From: Hyphomicrobiales bacterium
GTDB lineage: Bacteria > Pseudomonadota > Alphaproteobacteria > Rhizobiales > Rhizobiaceae
Assembly: GCA_900471925.1 (NCBI GenBank)
Contig: UCGV01000003.1
Location: 1-64,000, forward strand
DNA: 64,000 nt
Direction of reading: 5' to 3'
Below are positions 50,000 to 58,560 of the stretch, piece after piece; position 1 is the stretch's first letter, and each line of letters starts with the position of its first letter. The position numbers and the translations under genes are program-made. The notes under the pieces were generated by a model. The model saw nothing but the letters and a program-made list of their open reading frames with translations. It was not told the DNA's origin and did no database searches.

Positions 50000-51790
50000 T
50001 CAGGCCACCAGACCCTTGGTCAGTTCGAGCGCCTGCCGCTCGAACAACCGGCGATAGATGCCGTTGTTGAGCCGGATGAGCGCCTGATGGTCGCCCTCCT
50101 CGGCGATCATCCCCTTGTCGAACACCAGCAGCCGGTCCAGCGCCCGCACCGTCGAAAGGCGGTGGGCGATGACAAGCGTCGTGCGGCCATCCATCAGGCG
50201 TTCCATTGCCTGCTGGATTTGCACTTCGCTCTCGCTATCGAGGCTGGAGGTTGCCTCATCCAGGATCAGCACCGGTGCATCGGCCAGAAACGCCCGGGCG
50301 ATGGCGACACGCTGACGCTCGCCGCCCGAAAGCTTGACACCGCGCTCACCCACCATCGTCTCGTAGCCCTTCGGCAGATCCATGATGAAATGATGCGCGC
50401 TCGCCTGTTTCGCAGCGTTCTCGATTTCACGCCTGGAGGCGTTCGGCCGGCCATAGGCGATATTTTCAGCCAGAGTGCGGTGAAACAGGATCGGCTCCTG
50501 TTGTACGATGGCGATCTGGCTGCGCAGGCTCGATTGCGTGACCGCAGCAATATCCTGTCCATCGATCCGGATTGCACCCGAGTTGACATCATAGAGGCGC
50601 TGGATGAGCTTGACGAAAGTCGTCTTGCCCGAGCCGGAATGCCCCACAAGGCCAACCCGCTCCCCCGGCTTGATGATGACCGAGAAATCCTCGTAGAGCG
50701 GTGTTGGATGCGCACCATACTGGAAGGTGACGCGGTCGAAGGCGATCTCGCCCTTGCCGATTGCAATGGGCTTGGCGTTCGGCTTGTCTTCGATGCCGAG
50801 CGGCGTCTTGTCGAGCAGAACGAGTTCTTCCATGTCGTTGACGGCGCGCTGCAGGTTTCGGATATCCTGGCCCACCGAGCGCAGATAACCCTGCAGAACA
50901 AAGAACATCGCCAGCACGAAGGTGATGTCGCCTGCCGTTGCCAGCCCCTGCTGCCACATGATGAGGCCAGTGCCGAGAATGCCGGCCTGCATGGTGACCA
51001 TCATGAACCCCTGGATCGTGCCGTTCAGCGTGCCGCGCTTCCACGTCCGTCGCGTGCGGCTGTCCCATTTCGCCAGCACATGGCGCAGGCGTTCCTCCTC
51101 GCGTCTTTCGGCACCGAAGGCTTTCACCACCGAGTTGCAGCTGATCGCGTCGGCGAGCGCACCGCCGAGCTTGGTATCCCAGGCATTGGCAAGCTTTGCC
51201 GCCGGCGACACGAAGCCCATGGAAAGCAGAACAGTCACGCCGATATAGACAATCGATCCCAAAGCCACGATCAGGCCCATAACAGGCCAATAGGTCCCGA
51301 GCACGATACTGGCACCGATCAGCATGACGATCGACGGGAGCAGAGCAACCAGCAACAGGTCATTGAGTGCGTCGAGCGCCCACATGCCGCGAGTGATCTT
51401 GCGAACTGTCGAGCCGGCAAAGCTGTTGGCATGCCAGTCGGTCGAGAACCGCTGCACCCTGTGGAAGCCGTTGTTGACGACATCGGCCATGATGCGCAGC
51501 GTCAGCCGGATGATCCCCTGGAAGATGAACCAGCGCAAGGAAACACTGGTCAGCCCGAGCGTCACGACGATAACGAAGGCCCTGATGGCACCATCAGCCG
51601 CATTGCCGCCAGCAATCGCATCGACGATCTGACCGGAAAATACCGGCACCATGACTTCGGCCAGCGTGCTGATGATAACCAGCAACACGATGCCACCCAC
51701 CAATGCGGGGCGATGGGTCCACTGACGAAAAACAAAGCCGAGTACGTTGCGATACGCATCGGCACGGAAATCGAGCTTCCTGCGAGCCAT
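50000..51790 (-). CDS. ABC exporter, fused permease and ATPase
   Basis: 596 residues. Residues about 20-320 are a six-helix ABC membrane domain (PALVGGIVLLVIISTLAEVM; LRWFIFQGIIRLTLRIMADV). Residues about 355-590 are the nucleotide-binding domain: Walker A VGHSGSGKTTFVK, signature KLSGGERQRVAIARAFL, Walker B VLILDEATSSLDSE, and H-loop VIAHRLSTV. It acts as a homodimer or heterodimer exporter of the MsbA/LmrA type; substrate unknown. The start at 51790 has no clear ribosome binding site and could lie upstream. Convergent with the SDR gene. Confidence 0.92.
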   Translation of the reverse strand: MARRKLDFRADAYRNVLGFVFRQWTHRPALVGGIVLLVIISTLAEVMVPVFSGQIVDAIAGGNAADGAIRAFVIVVTLGLTSVSLRWFIFQGIIRLTLRIMADVVNNGFHRVQRFSTDWHANSFAGSTVRKITRGMWALDALNDLLLVALLPSIVMLIGASIVLGTYWPVMGLIVALGSIVYIGVTVLLSMGFVSPAAKLANAWDTKLGGALADAISCNSVVKAFGAERREEERLRHVLAKWDSRTRRTWKRGTLNGTIQGFMMVTMQAGILGTGLIMWQQGLATAGDITFVLAMFFVLQGYLRSVGQDIRNLQRAVNDMEELVLLDKTPLGIEDKPNAKPIAIGKGEIAFDRVTFQYGAHPTPLYEDFSVIIKPGERVGLVGHSGSGKTTFVKLIQRLYDVNSGAIRIDGQDIAAVTQSSLRSQIAIVQQEPILFHRTLAENIAYGRPNASRREIENAAKQASAHHFIMDLPKGYETMVGERGVKLSGGERQRVAIARAFLADAPVLILDEATSSLDSESEVQIQQAMERLMDGRTTLVIAHRLSTVRALDRLLVFDKGMIAEEGDHQALIRLNNGIYRRLFERQALELTKGLVA

Positions 51791-52147
51791 TTTAACCAGT
51801 CCGACGCCATATTTCGGCGGCCGGCCCCAAATCAAGAGTTGAAGAACACAGTCGGAGCAAGAGACGGACTAGTCTCGGCAGATCGGTCGAGCTGTGAACG
51901 AAATTAAAACCGCATCTCGCGTTTCCCTGGCGGGCCGCGAATTGGAATGACCTAGCGTCGAGACATTCCGGACGGGAGGACTTCGATGAATGTTGATGTC
52001 ATGCAACGCCTCCTTTGATTGATCTGCAGCGGTGAAGTTTATGTATCGGACAAATTGAACTTTGCCAACCGGATCTTTTCTACTTTGCGGAGAATGATGC
52101 GCTGAGGACACAACATCCCGCCGGCCGAAAGACCGTCTCCGGCGAAC
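51791..52147. other. Gene-free stretch between ABC and GFA genes
   Basis: No family-matching gene. A plus-strand ten-codon ORF (51986-52018) has a strong GGGAGGA five bases upstream but no downstream partner gene. No terminator with a T-run was recognised. Confidence 0.4.
51986..52018 (+). CDS. Tiny ORF with a strong ribosome binding site
   Basis: Ten codons, MNVDVMQRLL, preceded by GGGAGGA (51974-51980). It may be a leader peptide, a remnant start of a lost gene, or chance. No amino-acid enrichment that would suggest attenuation. Confidence 0.2.
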   Translation: MNVDVMQRLL

Positions 52148-52588
52148 TCACCTGCCCGGTTGCCACTCGGCATGACGCGGCACGTCATCGCCGTCCGTCA
52201 GCCACGCAACATCATGACACGTCCAGATATGCATGGCCGGCGACCGGCCGGGATCGTCGTCAAGTGTTCCAACCCGCAGGATCACATAGGGATCACTGGC
52301 CCGTTCCGCGAAGACATGCGTACCGCACGTACGGCAGAATTTTCGCAGCTTGCCGGGAGAACTCTCGAATTCCTGCAATTGCTCCTCACCCGCCGTGATA
52401 CGAAAATGGTCCCGCAAGACACGGCCGGTGCTTGCATATTGGCTGGCCTGAGCCTTTCGGCAGGTTGTGCAATGACAATGGACGATCGGGCCGTCGAGCT
52501 GGTCAATCTGATACTGCACCGAGCCACACAGGCAACTTCCCCTGAACGCCAAATCTTCCTCCCGAAAAATCGAATTCGTCGCGGTCAA
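52148..52588 (-). CDS. GFA family protein (glutathione-dependent formaldehyde-activating type)
   Basis: 146 residues with the zinc-binding cysteines of the GFA fold: GSCLCGSVQYQ, CHCTTCRKAQASQYASTGRV and FCRTCGTHVFAE. Most members are of unknown function and are not proven formaldehyde enzymes. The TTG start overlaps the stop of the AraC gene (TTGA), so the two are probably one transcription unit. Confidence 0.85.
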   Translation of the reverse strand: MTATNSIFREEDLAFRGSCLCGSVQYQIDQLDGPIVHCHCTTCRKAQASQYASTGRVLRDHFRITAGEEQLQEFESSPGKLRKFCRTCGTHVFAERASDPYVILRVGTLDDDPGRSPAMHIWTCHDVAWLTDGDDVPRHAEWQPGR

Positions 52589-53481
52589 CCGGTCGCGAGC
52601 CCGCCGTCCTTGCCCGCATAAAATCGCGAAAGCCCCACCCAGCGCCCCGGCGTCACGCCATAGGCCTTCTTGAAATGCCGGATGAAATGCGCCTGATCGG
52701 CAAAGCCGGTCGCCGCTGCCACATCGGCGAAACCCTCGCCCTCGCCCATCAGCGCTTTTGCCTGCGCCAGCCGCCGCATCAGCATGTAGCGATGCGGGCT
52801 GGTGGCGAAGGCCGTGCGAAAATGGCGTGATAGGGTGAAACGGTCGAGGCCGGTAATACGCTCCAGCTCACCTGATCGGACCGACTGCAGCGCATGTGCA
52901 TCGAGATAATCGCGCGCTGTGCGAACCTGTTTCCAGGCAACCGTGCCCAGAGCACGACGACGCACCTGCGAATGCCGCGACAGGCCGCCCGCGACGCGGC
53001 TGACGAAATCATCGACGAAGAGTTCGTCCATTTCCCGGTCGAGTTCGGCGAGCGCCGCAAGCAGCACCTGCGCCAGCGCGCCGTCAACGATGACGGGGTG
53101 ATCGACGAAGGGGACCCCGATCTTTTCCGCCTCCAGGCATTCCATCAGAAGCGCCGGCTCCATGTAGAGCATGCGGTAATGCAGGCCGGCCTCGGTCGCC
53201 GCCCCGCCATCATGCTCCTCGTCGGGATGCAGCACGATCACCTGCCCCGGCAGGCTGAAGCGGCGTTCGCCGCGATAGGTGAAGGTCTGCACGCCGTGAA
53301 GCGTGACGCCGAGCGCATAGGTATCGTGCCGGTGCGGCTCAAAGACATTGCCGGAGAACTGCGCCTCGATGCGCTCTATGCCCGGAAAGGCAGGCGCAGT
53401 GAGAATGCCGCTGCCGCCTGCCTGCGGCTCGCACAAACGTTCAAGACCCTCGAAGATCTGCGGCGTTAGATCCTGGCTCAA
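52585..53481 (-). CDS. AraC family transcriptional regulator (AraC-binding-domain type)
   Basis: 298 residues. The N-terminal cupin sensor (HRHDTYALGVTLHGVQTFTY, VIVLHPDEEHDG) is followed by a C-terminal double helix-turn-helix (GLDRFTLSRHFRTAFATSPH, GFADQAHFIRHFKKAYGVTP). The frame is open far upstream into the DUF2000 gene; a TTG at 53481 with AAAAGG before it is the best start. Divergent from the DUF2000 gene with 33 bases between them, a known association, so it probably regulates that gene and the coupled GFA gene. Confidence 0.85.
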   Translation of the reverse strand: MSQDLTPQIFEGLERLCEPQAGGSGILTAPAFPGIERIEAQFSGNVFEPHRHDTYALGVTLHGVQTFTYRGERRFSLPGQVIVLHPDEEHDGGAATEAGLHYRMLYMEPALLMECLEAEKIGVPFVDHPVIVDGALAQVLLAALAELDREMDELFVDDFVSRVAGGLSRHSQVRRRALGTVAWKQVRTARDYLDAHALQSVRSGELERITGLDRFTLSRHFRTAFATSPHRYMLMRRLAQAKALMGEGEGFADVAAATGFADQAHFIRHFKKAYGVTPGRWVGLSRFYAGKDGGLATG

Positions 53482-53514
53482 TGCCTTTTCGATACCCTGA
53501 TGAAAGAGACTGGA

Positions 53515-53922
53515 ATGTTTGATACCAAAATTGCGATCGTCCTGCGAAACAATCTTGCCGGCTGGCAGAAGCTGAATGTCACAGCCTTCCTTTCGACAGG
53601 CATCGCCGCGCAATATCCCCAGATCATCGGCGAACCCTACAAGGACCGCGCCGGCAACCTTTTCAACGCACTCTCCATCCAGCCGATCATCGTGCTGGGC
53701 GCCGACGAGGCGACGATGTCGGCGATCCACCGCCGTGCGCTTGAGCGCGAGGTGAGCACCTCCGTCTTCATCGAGGAAATGTTTGCAACCGGCCACGACG
53801 CTGCCAATCGCGCCGTCTTTGCCGAATATGCGCCCGACGACGCCAAGGTTGTCGGCATTGCGCTGAGAGCCGACAAGAAGATCGTCGACAAGATCACCAA
53901 GGGCGCCAAGATGCAGGCGTGA
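53515..53922 (+). CDS. DUF2000 family protein
   Basis: 135 residues (or 140 from the ATG at 53500). Residues MFDTKIAIVLRNNLAGWQKL to ALRADKKIVDKITKG match the DUF2000 family, which has a peptidyl-tRNA-hydrolase-like fold and unknown function. Divergent from an AraC gene. A hairpin follows the stop codon. Confidence 0.85.
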   Translation: MFDTKIAIVLRNNLAGWQKLNVTAFLSTGIAAQYPQIIGEPYKDRAGNLFNALSIQPIIVLGADEATMSAIHRRALEREVSTSVFIEEMFATGHDAANRAVFAEYAPDDAKVVGIALRADKKIVDKITKGAKMQA

Positions 53923-53927
53923 GGTAA

Positions 53928-53950
53928 ACGGCCGGGTGATGCCCGGCCGT
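53928..53950. terminator. Hairpin between the DUF2000 and asd genes
   Basis: ACGGCCGGG (53928-53936) pairs with CCCGGCCGT (53942-53950) across a 5-base loop, between converging genes. Confidence 0.6.
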
Positions 53951-53957
53951 CCTCCTT

Positions 53958-55022
53958 TCAACGCACCAGCAACGCCTCGGCGATCTGAACCGCGTTCAGT
54001 GCCGCACCCTTCAACAACTGATCCCCGACAACGAAGAGCGCGATGCTACGCCCCGAGGGATCGCCGAGATCCCGGCGGATGCGGCCGACCAGCACATCGT
54101 CCTCGCCTGACGCTTCCGACGGCATAGGGAAACGATTGGCCGCGCGATCATCCACCAGCTTTAGCCCCGGCGCATCGGTGAGCAGGCTACGCGCCGCTTC
54201 CGGCGTCACAGCCTCATCGAAGGTAACAGTGATCGCCATGCCATGCGCCCGCAGCACCGGCACGCGGATACAGGTGATGCCGACAGGAAGTTCGTCCGCA
54301 CCGAGGATGCGCCGTGTCTCGGCAATCACCTTCAGTTCCTCGCCATTATAGCCGCTCTCCTGATCCACATCGGCATTGTGGCTGAAGAAATTGAAGGCAT
54401 AGGGATGCGGCAGCACGCGCGGTTGGTAGCTCTCGCCGTTGAGATAGGCGGCGGTCGACTCTCTCAGTTCCTCCATCGCCGCAGCCCCTGCCCCGGATGC
54501 AGACTGATAGGTGGCGATGTTCAATCGGCGGATTGGATGCGCGCTGTGGAGCGGCGCCAGTGCCACGGTGGCAATCGCCGCCACGCAGTTCGGATTGGCG
54601 ATGATGCCGCGATGGGTGGCGAGTGCTGCGCCATTCACCTCCGGTACGATCAGCGGCACGTCGGGATACATACGGAAGGCGGAGGAGTTGTCGACGACGA
54701 TCGCGCCGGCTTTGACCGCGATATCGGCATAATGCTTGGACGTGCCGCTGCCGGCGGAAAACAATGCGAGGTCGATGCCTTCGAAACTTGCTTCGGTCAG
54801 TTCTTCGACGACGATCTGCTCTCCGGCAAAGGTTAGCGTCTTGCCGGCTGAACGCGCGGATGCCAGCAGCCGCAAGCTAGCAAGCGGAAAATTCCGTCGC
54901 TCCAGGCATTGCAGCAATTCAGCGCCGACGGCACCCGTGGCACCGACAATGGCAACAGCAGGTCTCGCGGTACGAAACTGGCGGGAAAGAGTTGAGGCAG
55001 CGTCTTCGGGCTTGGTCAGCAT
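53958..55022 (-). CDS. asd: Aspartate-semialdehyde dehydrogenase
   Basis: 354 residues. Reduces aspartyl phosphate to aspartate semialdehyde for lysine, threonine and methionine synthesis. N-terminal VAIVGATGAVGAELL at 23-37, VVDNSSAFRM near 109, active-site C146 in NPNCVA, and the C-terminal HGMAITVTFDE. It begins with a 20-residue extension and looks more like the Bacillus/cyanobacterial type than the usual rhizobial Asd. A hairpin covers the ribosome binding site, and a 47-codon upstream ORF stops 7 bases before the ATG. Confidence 0.92.
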   Translation of the reverse strand: MLTKPEDAASTLSRQFRTARPAVAIVGATGAVGAELLQCLERRNFPLASLRLLASARSAGKTLTFAGEQIVVEELTEASFEGIDLALFSAGSGTSKHYADIAVKAGAIVVDNSSAFRMYPDVPLIVPEVNGAALATHRGIIANPNCVAAIATVALAPLHSAHPIRRLNIATYQSASGAGAAAMEELRESTAAYLNGESYQPRVLPHPYAFNFFSHNADVDQESGYNGEELKVIAETRRILGADELPVGITCIRVPVLRAHGMAITVTFDEAVTPEAARSLLTDAPGLKLVDDRAANRFPMPSEASGEDDVLVGRIRRDLGDPSGRSIALFVVGDQLLKGAALNAVQIAEALLVR

Positions 55023-55025
55023 ATG

Positions 55026-55048
55026 TCTCTCACATCTGGAATGAGAGA
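55026..55048 (-). promoter_or_regulatory. Hairpin over the asd ribosome binding site
   Basis: TCTCTCA (55026-55032) and TGAGAGA (55042-55048) are perfect 7-base arms with a 9-base loop. On the minus-strand mRNA the second arm contains the GAGAGA ribosome binding site and lies just before the ATG, so folding would limit initiation. Confidence 0.45.
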
Positions 55049-55255
55049 ACGGGACCTGTCTCGTTTTGCGGCCCCGTCCGTCTCCGGTGGGGCCTTCGGG
55101 TGATCCGCGCTATGCCAGTGACCGCGCATGCACCGAGGAACGCCCCGCAAAAGCGGTCGTTTTCGTCGTGCATTTTTTGGTCATCAGCGTACGCATGGCG
55201 AATGTCTAGCATGAAGCCGGAACAGCAGCCAGACGCCTTTCGCACCAGAAACGAA

Positions 55256-55283
55256 ACGTCCCCCGCATCGCTGCGGAGGACGT
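55256..55283 (-). terminator. Terminator after the OmpA lipoprotein gene
   Basis: Arms 55256-55267 (ACGTCCCCCGCA) and 55272-55283 (TGCGGAGGACGT) pair at 11 of 12 positions with a 4-base loop. On the minus strand it is followed by TTTCGTTTC. Confidence 0.6.
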
Positions 55284-55318
55284 CGAATTTGCTGAAAGCC
55301 GCAGAACAGGCCGAGAAA

Positions 55319-55984
55319 TCAGCCCTGCGTGATCGGCGCGATCTGGATTTCGACGCGGCGGTTCTGGGCGCGGCCGGCTTCGGACGCGTTGGAAGCGACC
55401 GGCTGCGACGGGCCGAAGCCGACGGCGGAGACGCGGCGCTGGTCGATGCCCTGGCCCTGCAGGTAGCCTGCGACCGAATAGGCGCGGCGCTCGGAGAGCT
55501 CCTGGTTATGCTGCAGGCTGCCGGTGGAATCCGTATGGCCGTTGATATCGATCAGCGTGCGGTTGAACTTGCGCAGCACGATCGCCACCGAGTTCAAAGT
55601 CGGGTAGAAGCCCGGCTTCACGGCATCCTGGTCGACATCGAAGGTGATGTTCGACGGCATGTTGAGGATGATGTTGTCGCCCTGGCGGGTGACGGAAATG
55701 CCGGTGCCTTCGAGCTGGGCGCGAAGCTCGGCTTCCTGCTGGTCCATGTAGTTGCCGATCGCGCCGCCGGCGAGCGCGCCGATGCCGGCGCCGATCAGCG
55801 CCGCATTGCGCTTGCCGTGGCCGCCGCCGCCGACGGCGACACCGACGAGAGCGCCGCCGAGAGCGCCAAGGGCGGCACCGCCGGCGGTGTTGGATACCTT
55901 CTGCTCACCAGTATAGGGATCGGTCGTCGTGCAGGCTGTAAGGTAGCTCGCAGCGACGGCCAGAAGGATGAATTTCTTGATCAT
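55319..55984 (-). CDS. OmpA-family lipoprotein with glycine-zipper domain
   Basis: 221 residues. Signal peptide with lipobox LTAC, so lipidation at C18. A glycine-zipper region (GGAALGALGGALVGVAVGGG) at about residues 32-77 is followed by a C-terminal OmpA peptidoglycan-binding domain (TFDVDQDAVKPGFYPTLNSV, LIDINGHTDSTGSLQHNQEL, RRVSAVGFGPSQPV). It probably links the outer membrane to peptidoglycan. AGGAGG lies about 8 bases before the ATG. A monocistronic unit with its own terminator. Confidence 0.93.
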   Translation of the reverse strand: MIKKFILLAVAASYLTACTTTDPYTGEQKVSNTAGGAALGALGGALVGVAVGGGGHGKRNAALIGAGIGALAGGAIGNYMDQQEAELRAQLEGTGISVTRQGDNIILNMPSNITFDVDQDAVKPGFYPTLNSVAIVLRKFNRTLIDINGHTDSTGSLQHNQELSERRAYSVAGYLQGQGIDQRRVSAVGFGPSQPVASNASEAGRAQNRRVEIQIAPITQG

Positions 55985-56144
55985 GGACAGGAGGTTCTCC
56001 GTTCGAAGCTGGTGCGAGCAGATATTAAGGAATGCGGCAACAAGATGAAGATACCAAGCTGATAAGCCAAATCACGCACGGGAAACATCGCCCTGTTGCA
56101 GCCGCACATCGATATCACCAGCTTTATCAACAAGACACCGCCCG

Positions 56145-56555
56145 TCAGTCGAGCCCGCGGCGCTTGGCATAGGCCGCTCGCGCCTCATCCATGCGCGCCG
56201 CGTTGGCCACGACCCACTCGGCGAAGCCTCGCACCGGCTCGAGAAATTCGCGGCCGAGATCCGTCAGCGCATATTCGACCTGCGGCGGCGTGGTATGCGT
56301 GACGGTGCGGGTCACGAAGCCGTTCTCCTCCAGCTCCCGCAGCGTCGATGCCAGCACCTTCTGGCTGATCTCCCCCACCTCGCGGCGAAGAGCATTGAAG
56401 CGCAGCGGTCCCTGGCCGAGCACGCGCACGACCAGCAGGCTCCACTTGTCGCTGATGCGCGCCAGCATGCGGCTGATGTGATCGCAGGCGTGAACCTGAC
56501 CGCAATCGTCGGCAGCTTCGCAGGGGGTGGTTTCCTCGTGGTTATCTGGTTTCAA
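56145..56555 (-). CDS. HxlR family transcriptional regulator
   Basis: 136 residues. HxlR winged helix: DHISRMLARISDKWSLLVVR, VLGQGPLRFNALRREVGEIS, VLASTLRELEENGFVTRTV, QVEYALTDLGREFLEPV. An N-terminal stretch holds several cysteines (PCEAADDCGQVHACDH), a possible redox or metal-sensing region. Divergent from the NADPH-dependent FMN reductase gene, so it probably represses that gene. Confidence 0.9.
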   Translation of the reverse strand: MKPDNHEETTPCEAADDCGQVHACDHISRMLARISDKWSLLVVRVLGQGPLRFNALRREVGEISQKVLASTLRELEENGFVTRTVTHTTPPQVEYALTDLGREFLEPVRGFAEWVVANAARMDEARAAYAKRRGLD

Positions 56556-56597
56556 TAAAGTGCCTCCTTGTGCGACCGCACGAACCGTCCGTAATCT

Positions 56598-56614
56598 GGT
56601 TTCCGTAAGAAACT
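56598..56614. promoter_or_regulatory. Short inverted repeat between HxlR and FMN reductase genes
   Basis: GGTTTC and GAAACT lie about five bases apart in the divergent promoter region. It could be an HxlR operator. Weak evidence on its own. Confidence 0.35.
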
Positions 56615-56632
56615 AGCATACAGGAGGTTACT

Positions 56633-57226
56633 TTGAATTCTAAGCCCCGTATCGCCGTCATTATCGGCTCTACCCGCCCCACCCGCTTTGCCGATGCCCC
56701 GGCACAATGGATTTTGAAACAGGCCGAGGCCCGTGGTGACATGGACCTGGAACTGGTCGACCTGCGCGATCATCCGCTCCCCTTCTTCGACGAAATGGCA
56801 TCCAATCTCTGGATGCCCAGCCAGAACCCGGAAGCGGTGCGCTGGCAGGAAACGGTCGGCCGTTTCGACGGCTACATCTTCGTGGTCGCCGAATATAACC
56901 ACTCGATCACGGCTGCCCTGAAGAACGCGCTCGATCAGGCTTACAAGGAATGGAACCGCAAGCCGTTCACCGCGATCGGCTACGGCGGCACCGGTGCGAC
57001 ACGCGCCGTCGAGCATCTGCGCGGCATCGGCGTCGAGCTGCAGATGGTCTCCACTCATGCCGCCGTGCATATCGGCGGCGGTGACTTCATGGCCGTGCAT
57101 CCTGCCTTCGGCAACAAGCCGATCAGCGAGATCGAGGCGAGCCTGCTGCAATCGGCAAAAACCGCGCTCGACGAGCTTGTCTGGTGGGCCAAGGCGACAA
57201 TGGCCGCCAAGGCCGCCGAGGCTTAA
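56633..57226 (+). CDS. NADPH-dependent FMN reductase (NAD(P)H oxidoreductase)
   Basis: 197 residues. Flavodoxin-like fold: IAVIIGSTRPTRFADAPAQW (FMN phosphate loop), FVVAEYNHSITAALKNALDQ (isoalloxazine contact), GYGGTGATRAVEHLRG. The start is a TTG with a very strong AGGAGG six bases upstream; there is no ATG nearby. Transcribed divergently from an HxlR repressor, and an electrophile or quinone response is inferred. Confidence 0.9.
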   Translation: MNSKPRIAVIIGSTRPTRFADAPAQWILKQAEARGDMDLELVDLRDHPLPFFDEMASNLWMPSQNPEAVRWQETVGRFDGYIFVVAEYNHSITAALKNALDQAYKEWNRKPFTAIGYGGTGATRAVEHLRGIGVELQMVSTHAAVHIGGGDFMAVHPAFGNKPISEIEASLLQSAKTALDELVWWAKATMAAKAAEA

Positions 57227-57238
57227 AGACTTTCAAAT

Positions 57239-57269
57239 GAAAAACCGGGCGGCGGGCATGGCCCACCGC
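57239..57269 (-). terminator. Terminator after the flagellin gene
   Basis: On the minus strand GCGGTGGGC (57269-57261) and GCCCGCCGC (57257-57249) pair across a 3-base loop with one G-U pair. The downstream end reads CCCGGTTTTT, giving a T-run. It lies 25 bases after the flagellin stop. Confidence 0.7.
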
Positions 57270-57293
57270 GCGGTCAGAGAATTGGATCCAGAC

Positions 57294-58292
57294 TTAGAAA
57301 TTCTGGAAGAGCTGACGGATCTTGTCGTAGGAAGCGTTGGCGATATTGAGCGATTGCAGGCCGAGCTGCTGCTGCGTCTGCAGAGCCTTGAGCTTGCTCG
57401 ATTCCGTTTCCATATCCGCATCGACGAGGCGGCCGATGCCCTGGGTGATATTGTCGGACAGGCTCTTGGCGAAATCGTCCTGGATGCTGATGCGTTTTTC
57501 GAGCGCGCCGAAGGCGGAACCGACGGTCGTTGCCTGCATCAGCGCGGCATCGACGACGCTGATCATCTCGTTGACATCCTGCTTGGTGCTGGTAGCCGTA
57601 AGGCCGATTTCCGTCTGGCCCGCGGTATTGCCGTTCTTGCTCTTGATCATCACCCAGGTTTTCGCCGTGCCGAGTTCGCTGGCGAAATAGCTCGATGTCA
57701 GCACGCCATACTCACCGGTGCCGCCCGCGCGGTCATCAATGATATAGCGAGCATCCTTGGAGGAGGTCGCGCCGCTCGGCGGGATGTCGATATGGTAGCT
57801 CAGCATGCCGACCGACACCGTGCCATCCGAATTGCGGATGAAGGAAGCCGGGATCTGGCGCGGCTGCGTCGGGTTGCTGGTATTGTCGAGGATAATCCAG
57901 TTGTCGCTGTTGAAGCCTGCACCGTCTGACACGCTGCGCAGCTGCGCCTTCAGCTGCTCGAGCTCTTCGCCGACCTTGGTCTTGTCGACCCCCTGCTCGG
58001 TGGCGGCCACCAGCTTTGCCTTGATCTCCGTCATCACGTCGATGACGCTGTCGACGCCGGCAGAGGCCGTGCCCATGGTTGCCGCCGCCATACCGAGGGC
58101 ATCCTGAACAGCGGACAGGGCCTTGTTGTCGTGACGGGCAGTCGTCGCGACTGACCAATAGGCGGCATTATCCTGGGCTTTTTCGACGCGCAGACCCGTA
58201 GTGATATGGTTCTGCGTCACCGTCATATTCCGGTTGATATCACGCAGCACGTAAAGCGCCGCATCCACGGAGGTGCGCTGATAAATACTCAC
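57294..58292 (-). CDS. Flagellin
   Basis: 332 residues. N-terminal D0/D1 region (VLRDINRNMTVTQNHITTGL, RVEKAQDNAAYWSVATTARH) and C-terminal D1/D0 region (LVDADMETESSKLKALQTQQ, LGLQSLNIANASYDKIRQLF) mark a rhizobial flagellin. Forms part of the flagellar filament and is exported by the flagellar type III system. The GTG start at 58292 follows GGAG. No other flagellar gene lies in the window. A 7-bp stem-loop (58345-58362) is in the upstream leader. Confidence 0.93.
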   Translation of the reverse strand: MSIYQRTSVDAALYVLRDINRNMTVTQNHITTGLRVEKAQDNAAYWSVATTARHDNKALSAVQDALGMAAATMGTASAGVDSVIDVMTEIKAKLVAATEQGVDKTKVGEELEQLKAQLRSVSDGAGFNSDNWIILDNTSNPTQPRQIPASFIRNSDGTVSVGMLSYHIDIPPSGATSSKDARYIIDDRAGGTGEYGVLTSSYFASELGTAKTWVMIKSKNGNTAGQTEIGLTATSTKQDVNEMISVVDAALMQATTVGSAFGALEKRISIQDDFAKSLSDNITQGIGRLVDADMETESSKLKALQTQQQLGLQSLNIANASYDKIRQLFQNF

Positions 58293-58344
58293 GGTACGAA
58301 CTCCAAAACACTACAAAACGCAACAGAACAGGATGTACCGAAAT

Positions 58345-58362
58345 CACGCGGACACTCATGTC
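58345..58362 (-). other. Stem-loop in the flagellin leader
   Basis: GCGGACA (58345-58351) and TGTCCGC (58356-58362) pair with a 4-base loop, about 53 bases upstream of the flagellin GTG. It may stabilise the mRNA or bind a regulator of flagellin translation. Confidence 0.35.
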
Positions 58363-58507
58363 CGCCGTCGCTGGAAACTCAGCGCAACGGCCTTCGAAAA
58401 ACTGAGAAGACCAACCGGTTACTGATCACAATCATTGCCGGTCATGCTTAACAAACGCCTAAGCTTCAGAAGTAATTTATCTTATTTCGCAAGACTTCAT
58501 ATACCAT

Positions 58508-58542
58508 AAAAAAGCCCGCCGGAGCGATCCGGCGGGCTTTTT
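58508..58542. terminator. Bidirectional terminator after the RND operon
   Basis: GCCCGCCGGA (58514-58523) pairs with TCCGGCGGGC (58528-58537) across GCGA. A-run on the left and T-run on the right make it functional in both directions. It lies between the RND permease stop and the flagellin leader. Confidence 0.9.
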
Positions 58543-58560
58543 ATCAAGTATTAAGAAGTC

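Noticed and set aside
50087..51907. 606-codon plus-strand frame antisense to the ABC exporter
   Set aside because: Shadow frame; the minus strand has Walker A, signature and Walker B motifs.
53482..53961. N-terminal extension of the AraC frame into the DUF2000 gene
   Set aside because: Antisense to DUF2000 and without any recognised domain; a TTG at 53481 with a ribosome binding site fits the AraC family start.
55030..55173. 47-codon ORF before asd as a true gene or amino-acid leader peptide
   Set aside because: No ribosome binding site and no enrichment for Lys, Thr or Met codons; kept only as part of the asd hairpin observation.
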